Shown: in pieces, positions 7,372 to 16,507 of the stretch
Layout of the letters: each line of letters begins with the position of its first letter
How positions within the stretch are numbered: the stretch's first letter is position 1
Assembly: GCF_025965585.1 (NCBI RefSeq)
Contig: NZ_JAOPWR010000315.1
Span: forward strand, 1 to 50,232
Direction: 5' to 3'
DNA length: 50,232 nucleotides
Origin: Pseudonocardia sp.
GTDB taxonomy: Bacteria; Actinomycetota; Actinomycetes; Mycobacteriales; Pseudonocardiaceae
Translations under genes and position numbers: made by a program
The notes under the pieces: model-generated
Told to the model about the DNA's origin: nothing
Databases searched by the model: none
Seen by the model: only the letters and a program-made list of their open reading frames with translations

Positions 7372-9597
7372 TCAGCGGGGCATGCCCAGGACCCGCTCGG
7401 CCAGGATGTTGCGCATGATCTCCGTGGTGCCGCCGGCGATGGTGGAGGCCCGGGAGAGCAGGTAGCCGTGCCGCGCGCCGGCCGCGGAGGGCGCCGCGGC
7501 CGCGTCGGCGCCCAGCGCGGCGAGATGCGTCTCGCCGAGGTGCTGGGCCGCCGCGGACCAGGCCAGCTTGATCACGGAGTGCTCGGGGCCGGGGGCGCCG
7601 CCGTCGGCGATCCGGCCGAGCGCGCGGCGACCCAGCAGGCCGAGCAGCCGGGCCTCGACGAGCCGGTCGGTCAGGTCCAGCCGGACGCCGGGTGCGAGGT
7701 CCCGCTCCGCGAGCTCCGCGACGACGTCGAGGACGTCCTGCTCGAGGCGCGCCGCCATCATGATCACCCCGGCCCGTTCGAAGGCGAGCGTGGTCATCGT
7801 GACCGTCCATCCCTTGTGCAGCGGGCCCAGCAGCGCCGAGTAGGGGACCCGGACGTCGTCGAAGAACAGCTCGGCGAAGCCACCGTCGCCGGTGATCTGG
7901 GTGATCGGGCGGCGGGTGATGCCGGGTAGGTCCAGCGGGACCAGCAGCGCCGAGATTCCCTTGTGGGCCGGGGCGTCGGGGTCGGTGCGGACGAGCAGCA
8001 GACTGTGGTCGGCCTCCATGCCCTCCGACGTCCACACCTTCTGCCCGGAGATCACGAACTCCGCGTCCGGGCCGTCGCCGTCGAGCACGGCGCGGGTGCG
8101 CAGCGAGGCGAGGTCGCTGCCGGAGCCCGGCTCGGAGAAGCCCTGGCACCAGACCTCCGTGCCCGCCTGGATGGCCGCGAGGTGGCGCTGCTGCTCCGGG
8201 GTGCCGTAGTGCATGAGCGTGGGGGCGACGTTGTTGACGCCGAGGACGCCGGCCAGCGCGGGGGCCCGGTGCCCGGCGAGCACCGCGTCACAGGCGACCT
8301 GGTCCACGATGCCGAGCCCGCGCCCACCGAACTCCTCCGGCCACTGCGGGGCGATCCAACCCGCCCCGTGCAGGGTGCGCTGCCAGTCGAGCCGGGCGGC
8401 GAAGGAGTCGTCGTCGCCCCACTTCTGCCGGTGGCCCGGAAGCAGATCGTGGACGTGCGCGTCCAGATCGGCCGCCGGCCCGGTGAGGGCCGGAGCGGGG
8501 GCAGCGGCCCGGACCGTCGTCGGGTCCAGCCGCGTCCTGTGTGCCTCCGCGCCGCCGAACAGGGCGGCCGACGCCCCGGAGCGGCGGAAGTACAGGTGCG
8601 CCTCGTGCTCCCAGGTGAAACCGATGCCGCCCAGGACCTGGATGTACCCGTTGGACGCCTCGTGGGCCGCGGCTTCGGCCCGGACCAGCGCGAGCGCGAC
8701 GGCGTCGTCCAGGACGTCCGGGTCGGTGCCCGGTCCGGCGTCGAGCAGGGCGGCGGCGTGCCTGGCCGCGGCCCGGGTCAGCTCCAGCGAGGCGAGGATG
8801 TCCGCGCACCGGTGCTTCACCGCCTGGAAGGCGCCGATCGGCCGGCCGAACTGCTCGCGGTCCACGGCGTAGGCCACCGCGCCGTCGAGGCAGTGCGCGA
8901 CCAGGCCGACGAGCTCGTTCGCGAGCGCCGTCCCGGCTGCGGCGCGGCCCCGCCGGGCGGCCGCCAGGGCCTCGTCCCCGCGGGCGAGCACGGTGACCGG
9001 GGCGTCGGCGAGCTCGAGCGTCGCGACGGGCCGGGTCAGGTCCAGGCTCGTGTGCCGCCGGAGGGTGACGGCGGAGTCCTCGGTGGCGACCAGCGCGAGG
9101 ACGGGCCCGTCCGGGCCGTCCGCGAGCAGCAGGACGACGTCGGCCTCGGGGGAGAGCAGGGACTCCGCGCGGCCCGAGACCCGTGGGCCGGACAGGGTGA
9201 AGGTTCCTCCGTCCGCGGTCCACGTCGTGGTCGCCAGGGTGGCACCCGCCGTGATCGCCGCCCGGGTCTCCGCGACGCCGTCGAGTCCCTCCAGCGCGCC
9301 CAGCGCGCCGGCGGCCCCGATCGACGGGACGGCCGCGAGTGCACCGCCCACGGTCTCCAGCGCGACGGCCAGGTCCGCCCAGCGCCCGCCCGAGCCGCCC
9401 TCGTCCTCGGGCACGGGCAGCCCGGCGACGCCGAGCTCGGCCATCGCGGACCACACGGGACGCTCCGAGACCGCCGCCGCGTCGCCGACCTGCTTCTGCC
9501 GTTGCTCGGCGTTCCAGCACCGCTCCAGCACCCGGCCGACGGCGTCGACCAGCGCACGCTGGTCCTCGGTGTCGGCGACGCCCACATGGCTGCTCAC
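7372..9597 (-). CDS. Fused two-domain acyl-CoA dehydrogenase (FadE34-like arrangement)
   Basis: About 741 aa. The GTG at 9597 has GGAGG nine bases upstream. Residues ~1-355 form one acyl-CoA dehydrogenase domain (EQFGRPIGAFQAVKHRCADI, then GGIGFTWEHEAHLYFRRSGA). Residues ~370-741 form a second (EEFGGRGLGIVDQVACD, WCQGFSEPGSGSDLASLRTR, GQKVWTSEGMEADHSLLLVR, ending GGTTEIMRNILAERVLGMPR). FAD-dependent alpha,beta-dehydrogenation of an acyl-CoA is expected. The order, C-terminal-type domain first, mirrors heteromeric actinobacterial FadE pairs that act on bulky sterol-like acyl-CoAs, here joined in one chain. It is divergent from the reductase gene, with two candidate operators between. Confidence 0.85.
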   Translation of the reverse strand: MSSHVGVADTEDQRALVDAVGRVLERCWNAEQRQKQVGDAAAVSERPVWSAMAELGVAGLPVPEDEGGSGGRWADLAVALETVGGALAAVPSIGAAGALGALEGLDGVAETRAAITAGATLATTTWTADGGTFTLSGPRVSGRAESLLSPEADVVLLLADGPDGPVLALVATEDSAVTLRRHTSLDLTRPVATLELADAPVTVLARGDEALAAARRGRAAAGTALANELVGLVAHCLDGAVAYAVDREQFGRPIGAFQAVKHRCADILASLELTRAAARHAAALLDAGPGTDPDVLDDAVALALVRAEAAAHEASNGYIQVLGGIGFTWEHEAHLYFRRSGASAALFGGAEAHRTRLDPTTVRAAAPAPALTGPAADLDAHVHDLLPGHRQKWGDDDSFAARLDWQRTLHGAGWIAPQWPEEFGGRGLGIVDQVACDAVLAGHRAPALAGVLGVNNVAPTLMHYGTPEQQRHLAAIQAGTEVWCQGFSEPGSGSDLASLRTRAVLDGDGPDAEFVISGQKVWTSEGMEADHSLLLVRTDPDAPAHKGISALLVPLDLPGITRRPITQITGDGGFAELFFDDVRVPYSALLGPLHKGWTVTMTTLAFERAGVIMMAARLEQDVLDVVAELAERDLAPGVRLDLTDRLVEARLLGLLGRRALGRIADGGAPGPEHSVIKLAWSAAAQHLGETHLAALGADAAAAPSAAGARHGYLLSRASTIAGGTTEIMRNILAERVLGMPR

Positions 9598-9640
9598 GAG
9601 TCGTGTCCTCCGGCGGTGACGGGGTGGCCGCCGATGCGCG

Positions 9641-9655
9641 GAGATGGTGTCAGAG
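9641..9655 (+). promoter_or_regulatory. Candidate operator 1a (TGTCAGA at 9648-9654)
   Basis: GAGATGGTGTCAGAG lies 51 bases upstream of the GTG of the leftward fused dehydrogenase. Its GAGA..TGGTGTCAGA part matches the site at 33850-33869 read on the minus strand. Confidence 0.5.
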
Positions 9656-9703
9656 GACGACCTCGTCACATCGCACCGATGGCTCTTCTGCTGGTGTTAC
9701 TGC

Positions 9704-9724
9704 ACATACACTATGTCAGAAACA
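9704..9724 (+). promoter_or_regulatory. Candidate operator 1b with overlapping -10 (reductase promoter)
   Basis: A -10-like TACACT at 9707-9712 is followed by TGTCAGAAACA at 9714-9724, so the element covers the expected start point of the rightward reductase mRNA, whose ATG is at 9777. The core plus AACA is identical to the site at 20389-20399. Confidence 0.65.
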
Positions 9725-9776
9725 GGCTGCCGTCGATGGCGGCCGATGCAGCATCGCACCCACTGGAGGGAACCCG

Positions 9777-10874
9777 ATGGCCGAGCTCAGCGCCGCGCCG
9801 ACCGCCGACCGGACCGAGAGCGCGACCGTCCGCCCCCGCTCCCGCGTGCTGACGGTGGCGGCCGTCGTCGAGGAGTCGCCCGACGCCCGCTCGCTGGTGT
9901 TCGAGGTGCCGGAGGCGGACCGCGAGATGTTCGGCTACCGCCCGGGACAGTTCCTCACCCTGCGCATCCCGAGCGACCGCACGGGCTCGGTCGCGCGGTG
10001 CTACTCGCTGGCCAGCACTCCGCACGCGGACGAGCGGCTGACCGTGACGGTGAAGCGGACCGCGCAGGGCTACGGCTCGAACTGGCTGTGCGACAACGTC
10101 CGCGCGGGATCGCGGATCGAGGTCCTCGCGCCCTCCGGCGTCTTCACCCCGCCGGACCTGGACGCGGACTTCCTGCTCGTCGCCGGGGGCAGCGGTGTCA
10201 CGCCGGTCTTCTCCATCCTGAAGTCCGCGCTCGCGCTGGGCACGGGCCGGATCACCCTGCTCTACGCCAACCGGGACGAGGCGTCGGTCATCTTCGCCGG
10301 GCAGCTCCGCCGGCTCGCTGCCGCCCACCCCGACCGGTTGACCGTGCTGCACTGGCTCGAGTCCGTGCAGGGGATCCCGGCGCGGGAGCAGCTCCGGACG
10401 CTCGTGGCGCCCTGCGTCGACCGGGAGAGCTACATCTGCGGACCCGCCCCCTTCATGGCGGCGGTGTCCGGGGCGCTGCAGGACGCCGGTGCCCCGTCCG
10501 CCCGCGTGCACGTCGAGGTCTACACCTCGCTGGAGACGGACCCCTTCGCCGACATCGTCGTCCCCACGGTCGGGGAGGAGGGCTCTGCGGACGCGGTGCG
10601 GGTCGTCGTCGAGCTCGAGGGGGAGACCCACGAGCTGTCCTGGCCGGCGGAGGTGAAGCTCGTCGACCTGCTGCTGAGCAAGGGCATCGACGCCCCCTAC
10701 TCCTGTCGCGACGGCGTGTGCGGGTCCTGCCAGGCCCAGGTGCTCAAGGGGCGGGTGCGGATGCTGTCCAACGACGTCCTCGACGACGACGACCTCGCCG
10801 AGGGGCACATCCTCGGCTGCCAGGCCGTCGCGGACCCGGAGACGCCCGGCGAGGACATGCACATCCGCTTCTGA
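9777..10874 (+). CDS. Ferredoxin-NAD(P)H reductase with C-terminal 2Fe-2S domain (KshB/PaaK-like)
   Basis: 365 aa; ATG 9777 follows GGAGGG. Residues ~28-125 form the FAD domain (YRPGQFLTLRIP, then RCYSLASTP), ~130-250 the NAD(P)H domain (LLVAGGSGVTPVFSIL, YICGPAPFM) and ~275-365 a plant-type ferredoxin with CRDGVCGSCQ and a later Cys (HILGCQ). This class passes electrons from NAD(P)H to an oxygenase. The obvious partner is the Rieske dioxygenase encoded at 16.5-18.3 kb, which has no reductase in its own operon. The P450 could also use it. It has its own promoter and candidate operator. Confidence 0.85.
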   Translation: MAELSAAPTADRTESATVRPRSRVLTVAAVVEESPDARSLVFEVPEADREMFGYRPGQFLTLRIPSDRTGSVARCYSLASTPHADERLTVTVKRTAQGYGSNWLCDNVRAGSRIEVLAPSGVFTPPDLDADFLLVAGGSGVTPVFSILKSALALGTGRITLLYANRDEASVIFAGQLRRLAAAHPDRLTVLHWLESVQGIPAREQLRTLVAPCVDRESYICGPAPFMAAVSGALQDAGAPSARVHVEVYTSLETDPFADIVVPTVGEEGSADAVRVVVELEGETHELSWPAEVKLVDLLLSKGIDAPYSCRDGVCGSCQAQVLKGRVRMLSNDVLDDDDLAEGHILGCQAVADPETPGEDMHIRF

Positions 10875-10880
10875 CCGCAC

Positions 10881-10906
10881 CCGGGCCGGGAACCGCCCCG
10901 GCCCGG
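10881..10906. terminator. Hairpin between convergent reductase and aldehyde dehydrogenase genes
   Basis: CCGGGCCGGG (10881-10890) and CCCGGCCCGG (10897-10906) pair perfectly with a 6-base loop, starting 7 bases past the reductase stop and ending 23 bases before the convergent gene's stop. Confidence 0.6.
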
Positions 10907-10929
10907 CCGCGCCCGACCCGGCGTGAAGC

Positions 10930-12426
10930 TCAGCCCAGGGTGAAGGGGTCCCGGGTCAGCCCGGAGAGCTCGATCCAGACCGCCTTGGTCTCGGTGTAGT
11001 CCCGGATCGCGTCCGCACCGTTCTCCCGGCCGATCCCCGAGCGACCCGTCCCGCCGAACGGCACCTGCGGGGCCACAGCGCGGTAGGCGTTGACCCAGAC
11101 GGTTCCGGCGCGCAGACCCGCGGCGACCCGGTGCGCGCGGTGCACGTCCTTGGTCCACACCGAGCCGGCCAGCCCGAACGGGGTGGAGTTCGCCAGCTCG
11201 ACGGCCTCGTCCTCGTCGCGGAACGTGGACACGGCCAGCACCGGGCCGAAGATCTCCTCGGTGAGCGCGCGGGCGTCCGCGGGCAGGTCGGTGAGCACGG
11301 TCGGCTGCACGAAATACCCGCCCAGCTCGCGCACCGGTCCGCCACCGCAGGCGATGCGGACGCCCTGCTCCCGGGCGGACGCGAAGTGGCTCAGGACGAC
11401 GTCGAGCTGGCGGTCGTTCGACAGCGGCCCCATCTCGGTCTCCGGCGCCTTGGGGTCCCCGACCACGATCCGCTGCGCGCGGTCCACGATCCGCGCCACC
11501 AGCTCGTCCGCCACGGACTCGTGGACCAGGAGCCGGGAGCCGGCGAGGCAGGTCTGTCCGGTCGCGGCGAACACGCCGGCGACGACCCCGTTCGCGGCGG
11601 CGTCGAGGTCCGCGTCCGGGAACACGACCTGCGCGGACTTGCCACCCAGCTCCAGCGTCACCCGCGCGACGTTCTCCGCCGCCGCGTGCGCGACGGAGAC
11701 GCCGGTCGCGGTCGACCCGGTGAACGCGATCTTGTCGACGCCCGGGTGGGCCGCCAGGGCCTTCCCGGTCTCGGGACCCCACCCCGTCACCACGTTGATG
11801 ACGCCGGGCGGGAAACCCGCCTCCGTGGCGAGCTCGGCCAGCGCGACCGTGGAGGCGGGCGTGTAGTCGCTGGGCTTGACGACGACGGTGCAGCCGGCCG
11901 CGAGCGCGGGCGCCAGCTTCCACGTGAGCAGCAGGAGCGGGGAGTTCCACGGCGTGATGGCCGCTACGACGCCGACCGGCTCGTGCCGCGTGTAGACGAG
12001 GTAGTTGTCCTTGTCGGTGGGGATCACCTCGCCGTGCAGGGTGCTCGCCACCCCCGCGAAGTACGTGTACCAGGCGGGCAGGCCGCGGACCTGGCCCGCC
12101 ATCTCGCGCAGCAGCTTGCCGCCGTCGCGGACCTCCAGCTCGGCGAGCCGGTCCGCGTCCCGGGCGATCAGCTCGCCGAACCTGCGGAGCAGCTCACCGC
12201 GGGCCGTGGCGCTCAGCGAGCCCCACGGGCCCTTCAGCGCGGCGCGGGCCGAGGCGACTGCCCGGTCGACGTCGGCGGCGGTGCCGTCCGCGGCCACGGC
12301 CCAGGGCTTTCCGGTGAAGGGGTCCAGGGACTCGTAGGTCCGCCCGGAGTCCGACGGGACTCTGGCGCCGTCGAGGTGCAGGCCGAACTGCGCGAGCCGG
12401 GTGTCGGGGTTCTCGAGCGTCGTCAT
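10930..12426 (-). CDS. NAD(P)+-dependent aldehyde dehydrogenase
   Basis: 498 aa, normal length for the ALDH superfamily. Visible landmarks are AAITPWNSPLLLLTWKLAPA, the cofactor-loop FTGSTATG, the general-base Glu in LELGGKSAQ, the nucleophile Cys in GQTCLAGSR, and EEIFGPVLAV near the end. It oxidises an aldehyde to the acid. It is the last gene of the Rieske operon, downstream of a ligase/hydratase fusion; if that fusion performs hydration plus retro-aldol cleavage as in ferulate catabolism, this enzyme could oxidise the aldehyde released. That link is inference. Confidence 0.85.
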   Translation of the reverse strand: MTTLENPDTRLAQFGLHLDGARVPSDSGRTYESLDPFTGKPWAVAADGTAADVDRAVASARAALKGPWGSLSATARGELLRRFGELIARDADRLAELEVRDGGKLLREMAGQVRGLPAWYTYFAGVASTLHGEVIPTDKDNYLVYTRHEPVGVVAAITPWNSPLLLLTWKLAPALAAGCTVVVKPSDYTPASTVALAELATEAGFPPGVINVVTGWGPETGKALAAHPGVDKIAFTGSTATGVSVAHAAAENVARVTLELGGKSAQVVFPDADLDAAANGVVAGVFAATGQTCLAGSRLLVHESVADELVARIVDRAQRIVVGDPKAPETEMGPLSNDRQLDVVLSHFASAREQGVRIACGGGPVRELGGYFVQPTVLTDLPADARALTEEIFGPVLAVSTFRDEDEAVELANSTPFGLAGSVWTKDVHRAHRVAAGLRAGTVWVNAYRAVAPQVPFGGTGRSGIGRENGADAIRDYTETKAVWIELSGLTRDPFTLG

Positions 12427-12492
12427 GGGTCTCCTGTCAGCCGGTGCCGCGGGTGCGCGGCATCGTGATCTCGTCGAGGGGGAGCCGCTCGC

Positions 12493-14901
12493 TCACCGGT
12501 ACCGCTTCTCGCCGCCGCCGCTCGGGTGCAGCTTCTCCCGTCCGACGTTGCCGAGCTGGGCGTAGGCGAACCCGCGTTCCGCCGCGAGCGAGGGCGGCAG
12601 GTCCAGCGACTCCCAGATCGCCCGCACCGTGCCCTGGATCGACGCGGGCCGCCGCGCGGCGATCTCGTCGGCGAGCGCCCGGGCCGTCGGCCACAGCCGC
12701 TCGCGGGGGACGACCTCGGTGACCAGCCCGAGCCGCAGCGCGGTGGGCGCGGTGATCCGCTCCTCGTTGCCCGCGAGGGCCCAGCGGAGCACGTCACCGA
12801 GCGGGACGCCGCGGCGCAGCATGCCCATCGGCTCGAGCGCGGAGACCATGCCGCCGTTGGCGTGCGGGTCGAAGAAGGTGGCGTCCTCGGAGCAGATGAC
12901 GATGTCCGCCTCGTTGAGGAAGTACATCCCACCCCCGGCCGCCATGCCGTGTACGGCCGCGATCACCGGCTTCCACACCCGGTGCCGGCGCGGGCTCAGG
13001 AGAGCGCCCGGGTCATCCTGGTTCCACTGGTTCTGGTCGCTCCACCAGGGGCCCTCGCGCACGTCCAGGCCTGTGCAGAACGCCCGGTCGCCGGCCGCGC
13101 GCAGGACCACTACGTGCACGTCGTCGTCGTCGCGGACGTGCCGCCAGACCTCGGCGACCTCCTCGGTCATGGTGCGGTTGAAGCTGTTGAGCCGGTCCGG
13201 CCGGTTCAGCGTGAGCGTCGCGACGTGCGCGTCGACCTCGTAGACGACGGTGGACAGCTCGCCGAGGGGGGTGCGCACGGTCGCTGCGGGCGCGGGGGCG
13301 AACCGGACCTGCAGGTCCCGCTTCACCACCTTGCCCATCGCGTTGCGGGGCAGCTCGGGGAGGACCTCCAGCTGCTCGGGGAACTTGCGGGTGGACAGCC
13401 CGCGCGCGCGCAGGTGCGCGGTGAGGTCCGGCAGGGTCGGTGGCGCGGCCGGGTCGGTGGGGACGACGACGGCGCAGGCCCGCTCGCCCGTCTCCTCGTC
13501 CGGCAGGCCGATCACGGCGACGTCCGCGACGCCGGGCGCGTCCACCAGGAACTCCTCCACCTCGCGGGCGGAGATGTTCTCCATCTTCCGGATGATGACG
13601 TCCTTGATCCGGCCCGTGACGGTCACCGTGCCGTTCTCGCCGACGGTGCCGAGGTCGCCGGTCCGGAAGAAGCCGTGTTCGTCGAAGGCGGCCTCGTCGA
13701 GGGAGGAGTCGACGTAGCCCAGCATCAGCTGGGGCCCGCGCACGCGCAGCTCGCCCTCCTCGCCGGGGGCCGCGCGGGTGCCGTCCCCCTTGACGGCGAC
13801 GACCTCGCCGCCGGGACCGGGCCGGCCCTCGGCCGTCGCGTGCTCGGTGTCGGTGTCCTCCGGCGTCCCCCAGGTCACGTACGGGCACTCGGTCATCCCG
13901 TAGCCCGAGACGACGCCGATCCCGCCCAGCTCGCGGCGTACCTGCTCGTGCAGGGCGGCCGGCCGTCCCGCGCCCCCGCAGAGCGTGACCCGGGTGTGCG
14001 GGAAGAGCGGGCGATCGGGCTGCGTGCGCTGCCGCGCGAGGTAGGCCTTGATGAACGGCAGGCCCGAGCCGAGCAGCGTGATCCGGTTCTCGGCCAGCAG
14101 GTCGATCGTGGTCGCCGGCTCGAACGCGGCGCTGGTGACCAGGCTGCTGCCGGTCCGCAGCGAGGTGAGCACGTGGGCGATCCCGCCGACGTGGGCGAGG
14201 GGCAGCAGCGTGGCGGTCTGGTCCTCGGAGGTGACGCGCAGGTTCGCGCAGAACACGTCCGACGCCGCCATCAGGCCGCGATCGGTGTGCTTGGCGCCCT
14301 TCGGGTCCGACGTCGTGCCGGAGGTGTAGATCAGCCAGCGGACCTCGGCCGGCCCGTCGGCGGTGGGGAGCGGCGGCAGGGTGGCGGGGTCGCCCTCGGG
14401 CAGCGCGCCGGCGACCGGGCCGAGCGGTGCCGCAGGGTCCACGACGTGGGCCTGCCGCCCGGGGGCGGCGGCTGCGACGGCGGCGCCGACGGCCCCGAAG
14501 TCCGTGCCGCGGAACTCACCCGTCACGAACAGGTGCGCGGTCCGGGCCTGGCCGCAGATGAAGGTCAGCTCGCGTTCCCGCAACAGCATGACCAGGGGGT
14601 TCTGGACGGCGCCGAGCCGGCACAGGGCCAGCGACAGCACGATCGTCGAGAGGCGGTTGGGCAGCTGCCAGGACACCACGTCACCGGGGCGCACCCCGAG
14701 CGCGAGCAGCCCGGCGGCGGCCCGGTCGACGTCGGCCGCGAGCTCCGCGAACGTGACCCGGGTGCGGTGCTCGTCGACGGCGAAGAGCGAGTCCGGGGTG
14801 AGCTCGGCGCGCCGGGCGAGCAGCTCGGCGACGTTCGCCGCCTCGAACGGCGGGCGCCAGCCCGAGGCGACGGTCGGCGGGGCCTCGGTGGGTGCGGACA
14901 T
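12493..14901 (-). CDS. Fusion of an acyl-CoA ligase (AMP-binding) with an enoyl-CoA hydratase/isomerase
   Basis: About 802 aa in one uninterrupted frame. Residues 1-~530 are an ANL ligase: YTSGTTSDPKGAKHT (ATP loop), GYGMTECPYV, YVDSS...GFFRTGDLG and the C-terminal NAMGKVVKRD with the adenylation Lys. After a short Ala/Pro linker, residues ~545-802 are a crotonase-fold domain (ATLTLNRPDRLNSFNRTM, FCTGLDVREG, GMAAGGGMYFLNEADI, LRLGLVTEVVP). The two activities normally lie on separate proteins. Joined, they would make an unsaturated acyl-CoA and hydrate (or hydrate and cleave) it. It starts 6 bases from the stop of the upstream ligase gene. Confidence 0.85.
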   Translation of the reverse strand: MSAPTEAPPTVASGWRPPFEAANVAELLARRAELTPDSLFAVDEHRTRVTFAELAADVDRAAAGLLALGVRPGDVVSWQLPNRLSTIVLSLALCRLGAVQNPLVMLLRERELTFICGQARTAHLFVTGEFRGTDFGAVGAAVAAAAPGRQAHVVDPAAPLGPVAGALPEGDPATLPPLPTADGPAEVRWLIYTSGTTSDPKGAKHTDRGLMAASDVFCANLRVTSEDQTATLLPLAHVGGIAHVLTSLRTGSSLVTSAAFEPATTIDLLAENRITLLGSGLPFIKAYLARQRTQPDRPLFPHTRVTLCGGAGRPAALHEQVRRELGGIGVVSGYGMTECPYVTWGTPEDTDTEHATAEGRPGPGGEVVAVKGDGTRAAPGEEGELRVRGPQLMLGYVDSSLDEAAFDEHGFFRTGDLGTVGENGTVTVTGRIKDVIIRKMENISAREVEEFLVDAPGVADVAVIGLPDEETGERACAVVVPTDPAAPPTLPDLTAHLRARGLSTRKFPEQLEVLPELPRNAMGKVVKRDLQVRFAPAPAATVRTPLGELSTVVYEVDAHVATLTLNRPDRLNSFNRTMTEEVAEVWRHVRDDDDVHVVVLRAAGDRAFCTGLDVREGPWWSDQNQWNQDDPGALLSPRRHRVWKPVIAAVHGMAAGGGMYFLNEADIVICSEDATFFDPHANGGMVSALEPMGMLRRGVPLGDVLRWALAGNEERITAPTALRLGLVTEVVPRERLWPTARALADEIAARRPASIQGTVRAIWESLDLPPSLAAERGFAYAQLGNVGREKLHPSGGGEKRYR

Positions 14902-14906
14902 CCCGC

Positions 14907-16451
14907 TCACCTCCCCGCCGGCGCGAGGAGGGCTGCGCGGACCTCGCGCTTGAGGATCTTGCCCGCGGGGCCGAGGGGCAGCTCGTCGCGGAACTCGAAG
15001 CGGCGCGGCTGCTTGTAGCCGGCGAGGTTCCCGCGGCAGTGCGCCCGCAGGGACTCCTCCAGCCCGGGATCGGGCGCGCCCTTGCGGACGACGACCGCGA
15101 CCGGCGTCTCGCCCCACTCCGGGTCCGGGATGCCCACGACCGTGACCAGGTCGACGGCGGGGTGCTGCGCGATGACCCGCTCGATCTCGGCCGGGTACAC
15201 GTTGAAGCCACCGGAGATGATCATGTCCGTCTTGCGGCCGGCGATGTACAGGTAGCCGCGCTCGTCGAGCGTGCCGAGGTCCCCGGACCACAGCCCGCTC
15301 GGCCGGAACGTCTCGGCGGTGGCCTCGGGCTTGTTCCAGTACCCGGCCGCCACCATGTCCGAGCGGATGACGATCTCGCCGGTCTCGCCGACCGGCAGGT
15401 CGGTGCCGTCCTCGCCGACGATGCGGATCTCGGCCATCGGCGTCTCCCGGCCGCACGATGCGAGGAGCCCCTCGTCGCCGGCGACCGCGGCGCGGTGGTC
15501 CGCGGGCGTGAGGATCGTGGCCTGGCCGCCCGCCTCGGTGGCGCCGTAGCGCTGCTGCAGGTCGCAGCCCAGCCTGGCCATCGCCTCCTGGGCGAGTCCG
15601 GGCGGCACGGGCGCCGAGCCGTAGCTGATCCGGCGCAGGCTCGACACGTCCCGGCCCGGGTCGTTCTCCAGCACCTTCAGGGTGCGCATGAGCATGGTCG
15701 GGATGAACGTCGTCATCGTGACCCGGCTGCGCTCGATCTCGTCGATGACGGCGTCGGGGTCGAACCGGGGGTGCAGTACCAGGGTCTGTCCCAGGAGCAT
15801 CGCGGCGACGGTGCGGACCATCCCGCCGGCGGTGAAACACGGTGTGGTGCCGAGGGTCACGTCGGAATGGACGGCCTCGGTGACGATCGACGTGTCCAGC
15901 GCCTGCGCGATCATGCCGCGGTGCAGCTGGACGACGCCCTTGGGCAGCCCGGTGGTGCCGCTGGTGTAGAGGATGAACTGCACGTCGTCGTGGGTGAGGG
16001 TCGGCGGCGTCGGGTCCGTGTCGGCGGACGCCGCGAGGGTCGCCTCGTACTCCCTGCCGACCTCGCCGCCCCCGAGCTGGAGGACGAGCTCGAGGTGTTC
16101 CGTGAGCACCTCGCCCGCGAGGGCGGCCTGGTCGGAGTGCACGATCCCGGCCCGCGCCCCGGAGTCCGTGAGGACGTGGGCGATCTCGGGCGCGGAGAGC
16201 CGGATGTTGACCGGCACCGCGACGAGGCCGGCCTTGGCCAGCCCGAACACGATCTCGGGCCACTCCGCGGTGTTGCGGGCGCAGATCGCGACGCGGTCCC
16301 CGGTCTGCAGCCCGGCCGCGAGCAGGGCGGTGCCGAGCCGGTTGGCGCGCTCGTTCACCGCGGCCCAGGTCAACGTGGTCCCGCCGGAGATCACGGCGGT
16401 CTTGCCGGGGTAGCGGCGGGCGTTGAGGCGGGGGATGTCTCCGACCAGCAT
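14907..16451 (-). CDS. Acyl-CoA synthetase (AMP-forming, FadD-like)
   Basis: About 514 aa. The ANL motifs are complete: ILYTSGTTGLPKGVVQ, QQRYGATEAGG, GYWNKPEATAETF...LWSGDLG, GRKTDMIISGGFNVYPAEIE and GPAGKILKREVR with the catalytic Lys. It activates a carboxylic acid to acyl-AMP and then acyl-CoA; the substrate cannot be read from the sequence. ATG 16451 is used; a GTG four codons upstream is possible. It lies 56 bases behind the Rieske beta gene and just before the ligase/hydratase fusion, so the operon encodes two ligases in a row. Confidence 0.85.
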   Translation of the reverse strand: MLVGDIPRLNARRYPGKTAVISGGTTLTWAAVNERANRLGTALLAAGLQTGDRVAICARNTAEWPEIVFGLAKAGLVAVPVNIRLSAPEIAHVLTDSGARAGIVHSDQAALAGEVLTEHLELVLQLGGGEVGREYEATLAASADTDPTPPTLTHDDVQFILYTSGTTGLPKGVVQLHRGMIAQALDTSIVTEAVHSDVTLGTTPCFTAGGMVRTVAAMLLGQTLVLHPRFDPDAVIDEIERSRVTMTTFIPTMLMRTLKVLENDPGRDVSSLRRISYGSAPVPPGLAQEAMARLGCDLQQRYGATEAGGQATILTPADHRAAVAGDEGLLASCGRETPMAEIRIVGEDGTDLPVGETGEIVIRSDMVAAGYWNKPEATAETFRPSGLWSGDLGTLDERGYLYIAGRKTDMIISGGFNVYPAEIERVIAQHPAVDLVTVVGIPDPEWGETPVAVVVRKGAPDPGLEESLRAHCRGNLAGYKQPRRFEFRDELPLGPAGKILKREVRAALLAPAGR

Positions 16452-16507
16452 GGTTCCTCGCACGGGTGCAGGGGCCGGCCGGAGGCCGCCCGGTGTCTGA
16501 AGAAGGG

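Noticed and set aside
7963..9852. 629-codon plus-strand frame opposite the fused dehydrogenase
   Set aside because: Gly/Arg/Val-rich shadow frame with no domain; the minus strand carries clear dehydrogenase motifs.
12526..15018. 830-codon plus-strand frame opposite the ligase/hydratase fusion
   Set aside because: Antisense shadow; low-complexity composition without motifs.
14902..16263. N-terminal extension of the ligase/hydratase fusion in the same frame
   Set aside because: The extension is an Arg/Gly-rich out-of-frame reading of the upstream ligase; conserved ligase sequence begins just after ATG 14901.
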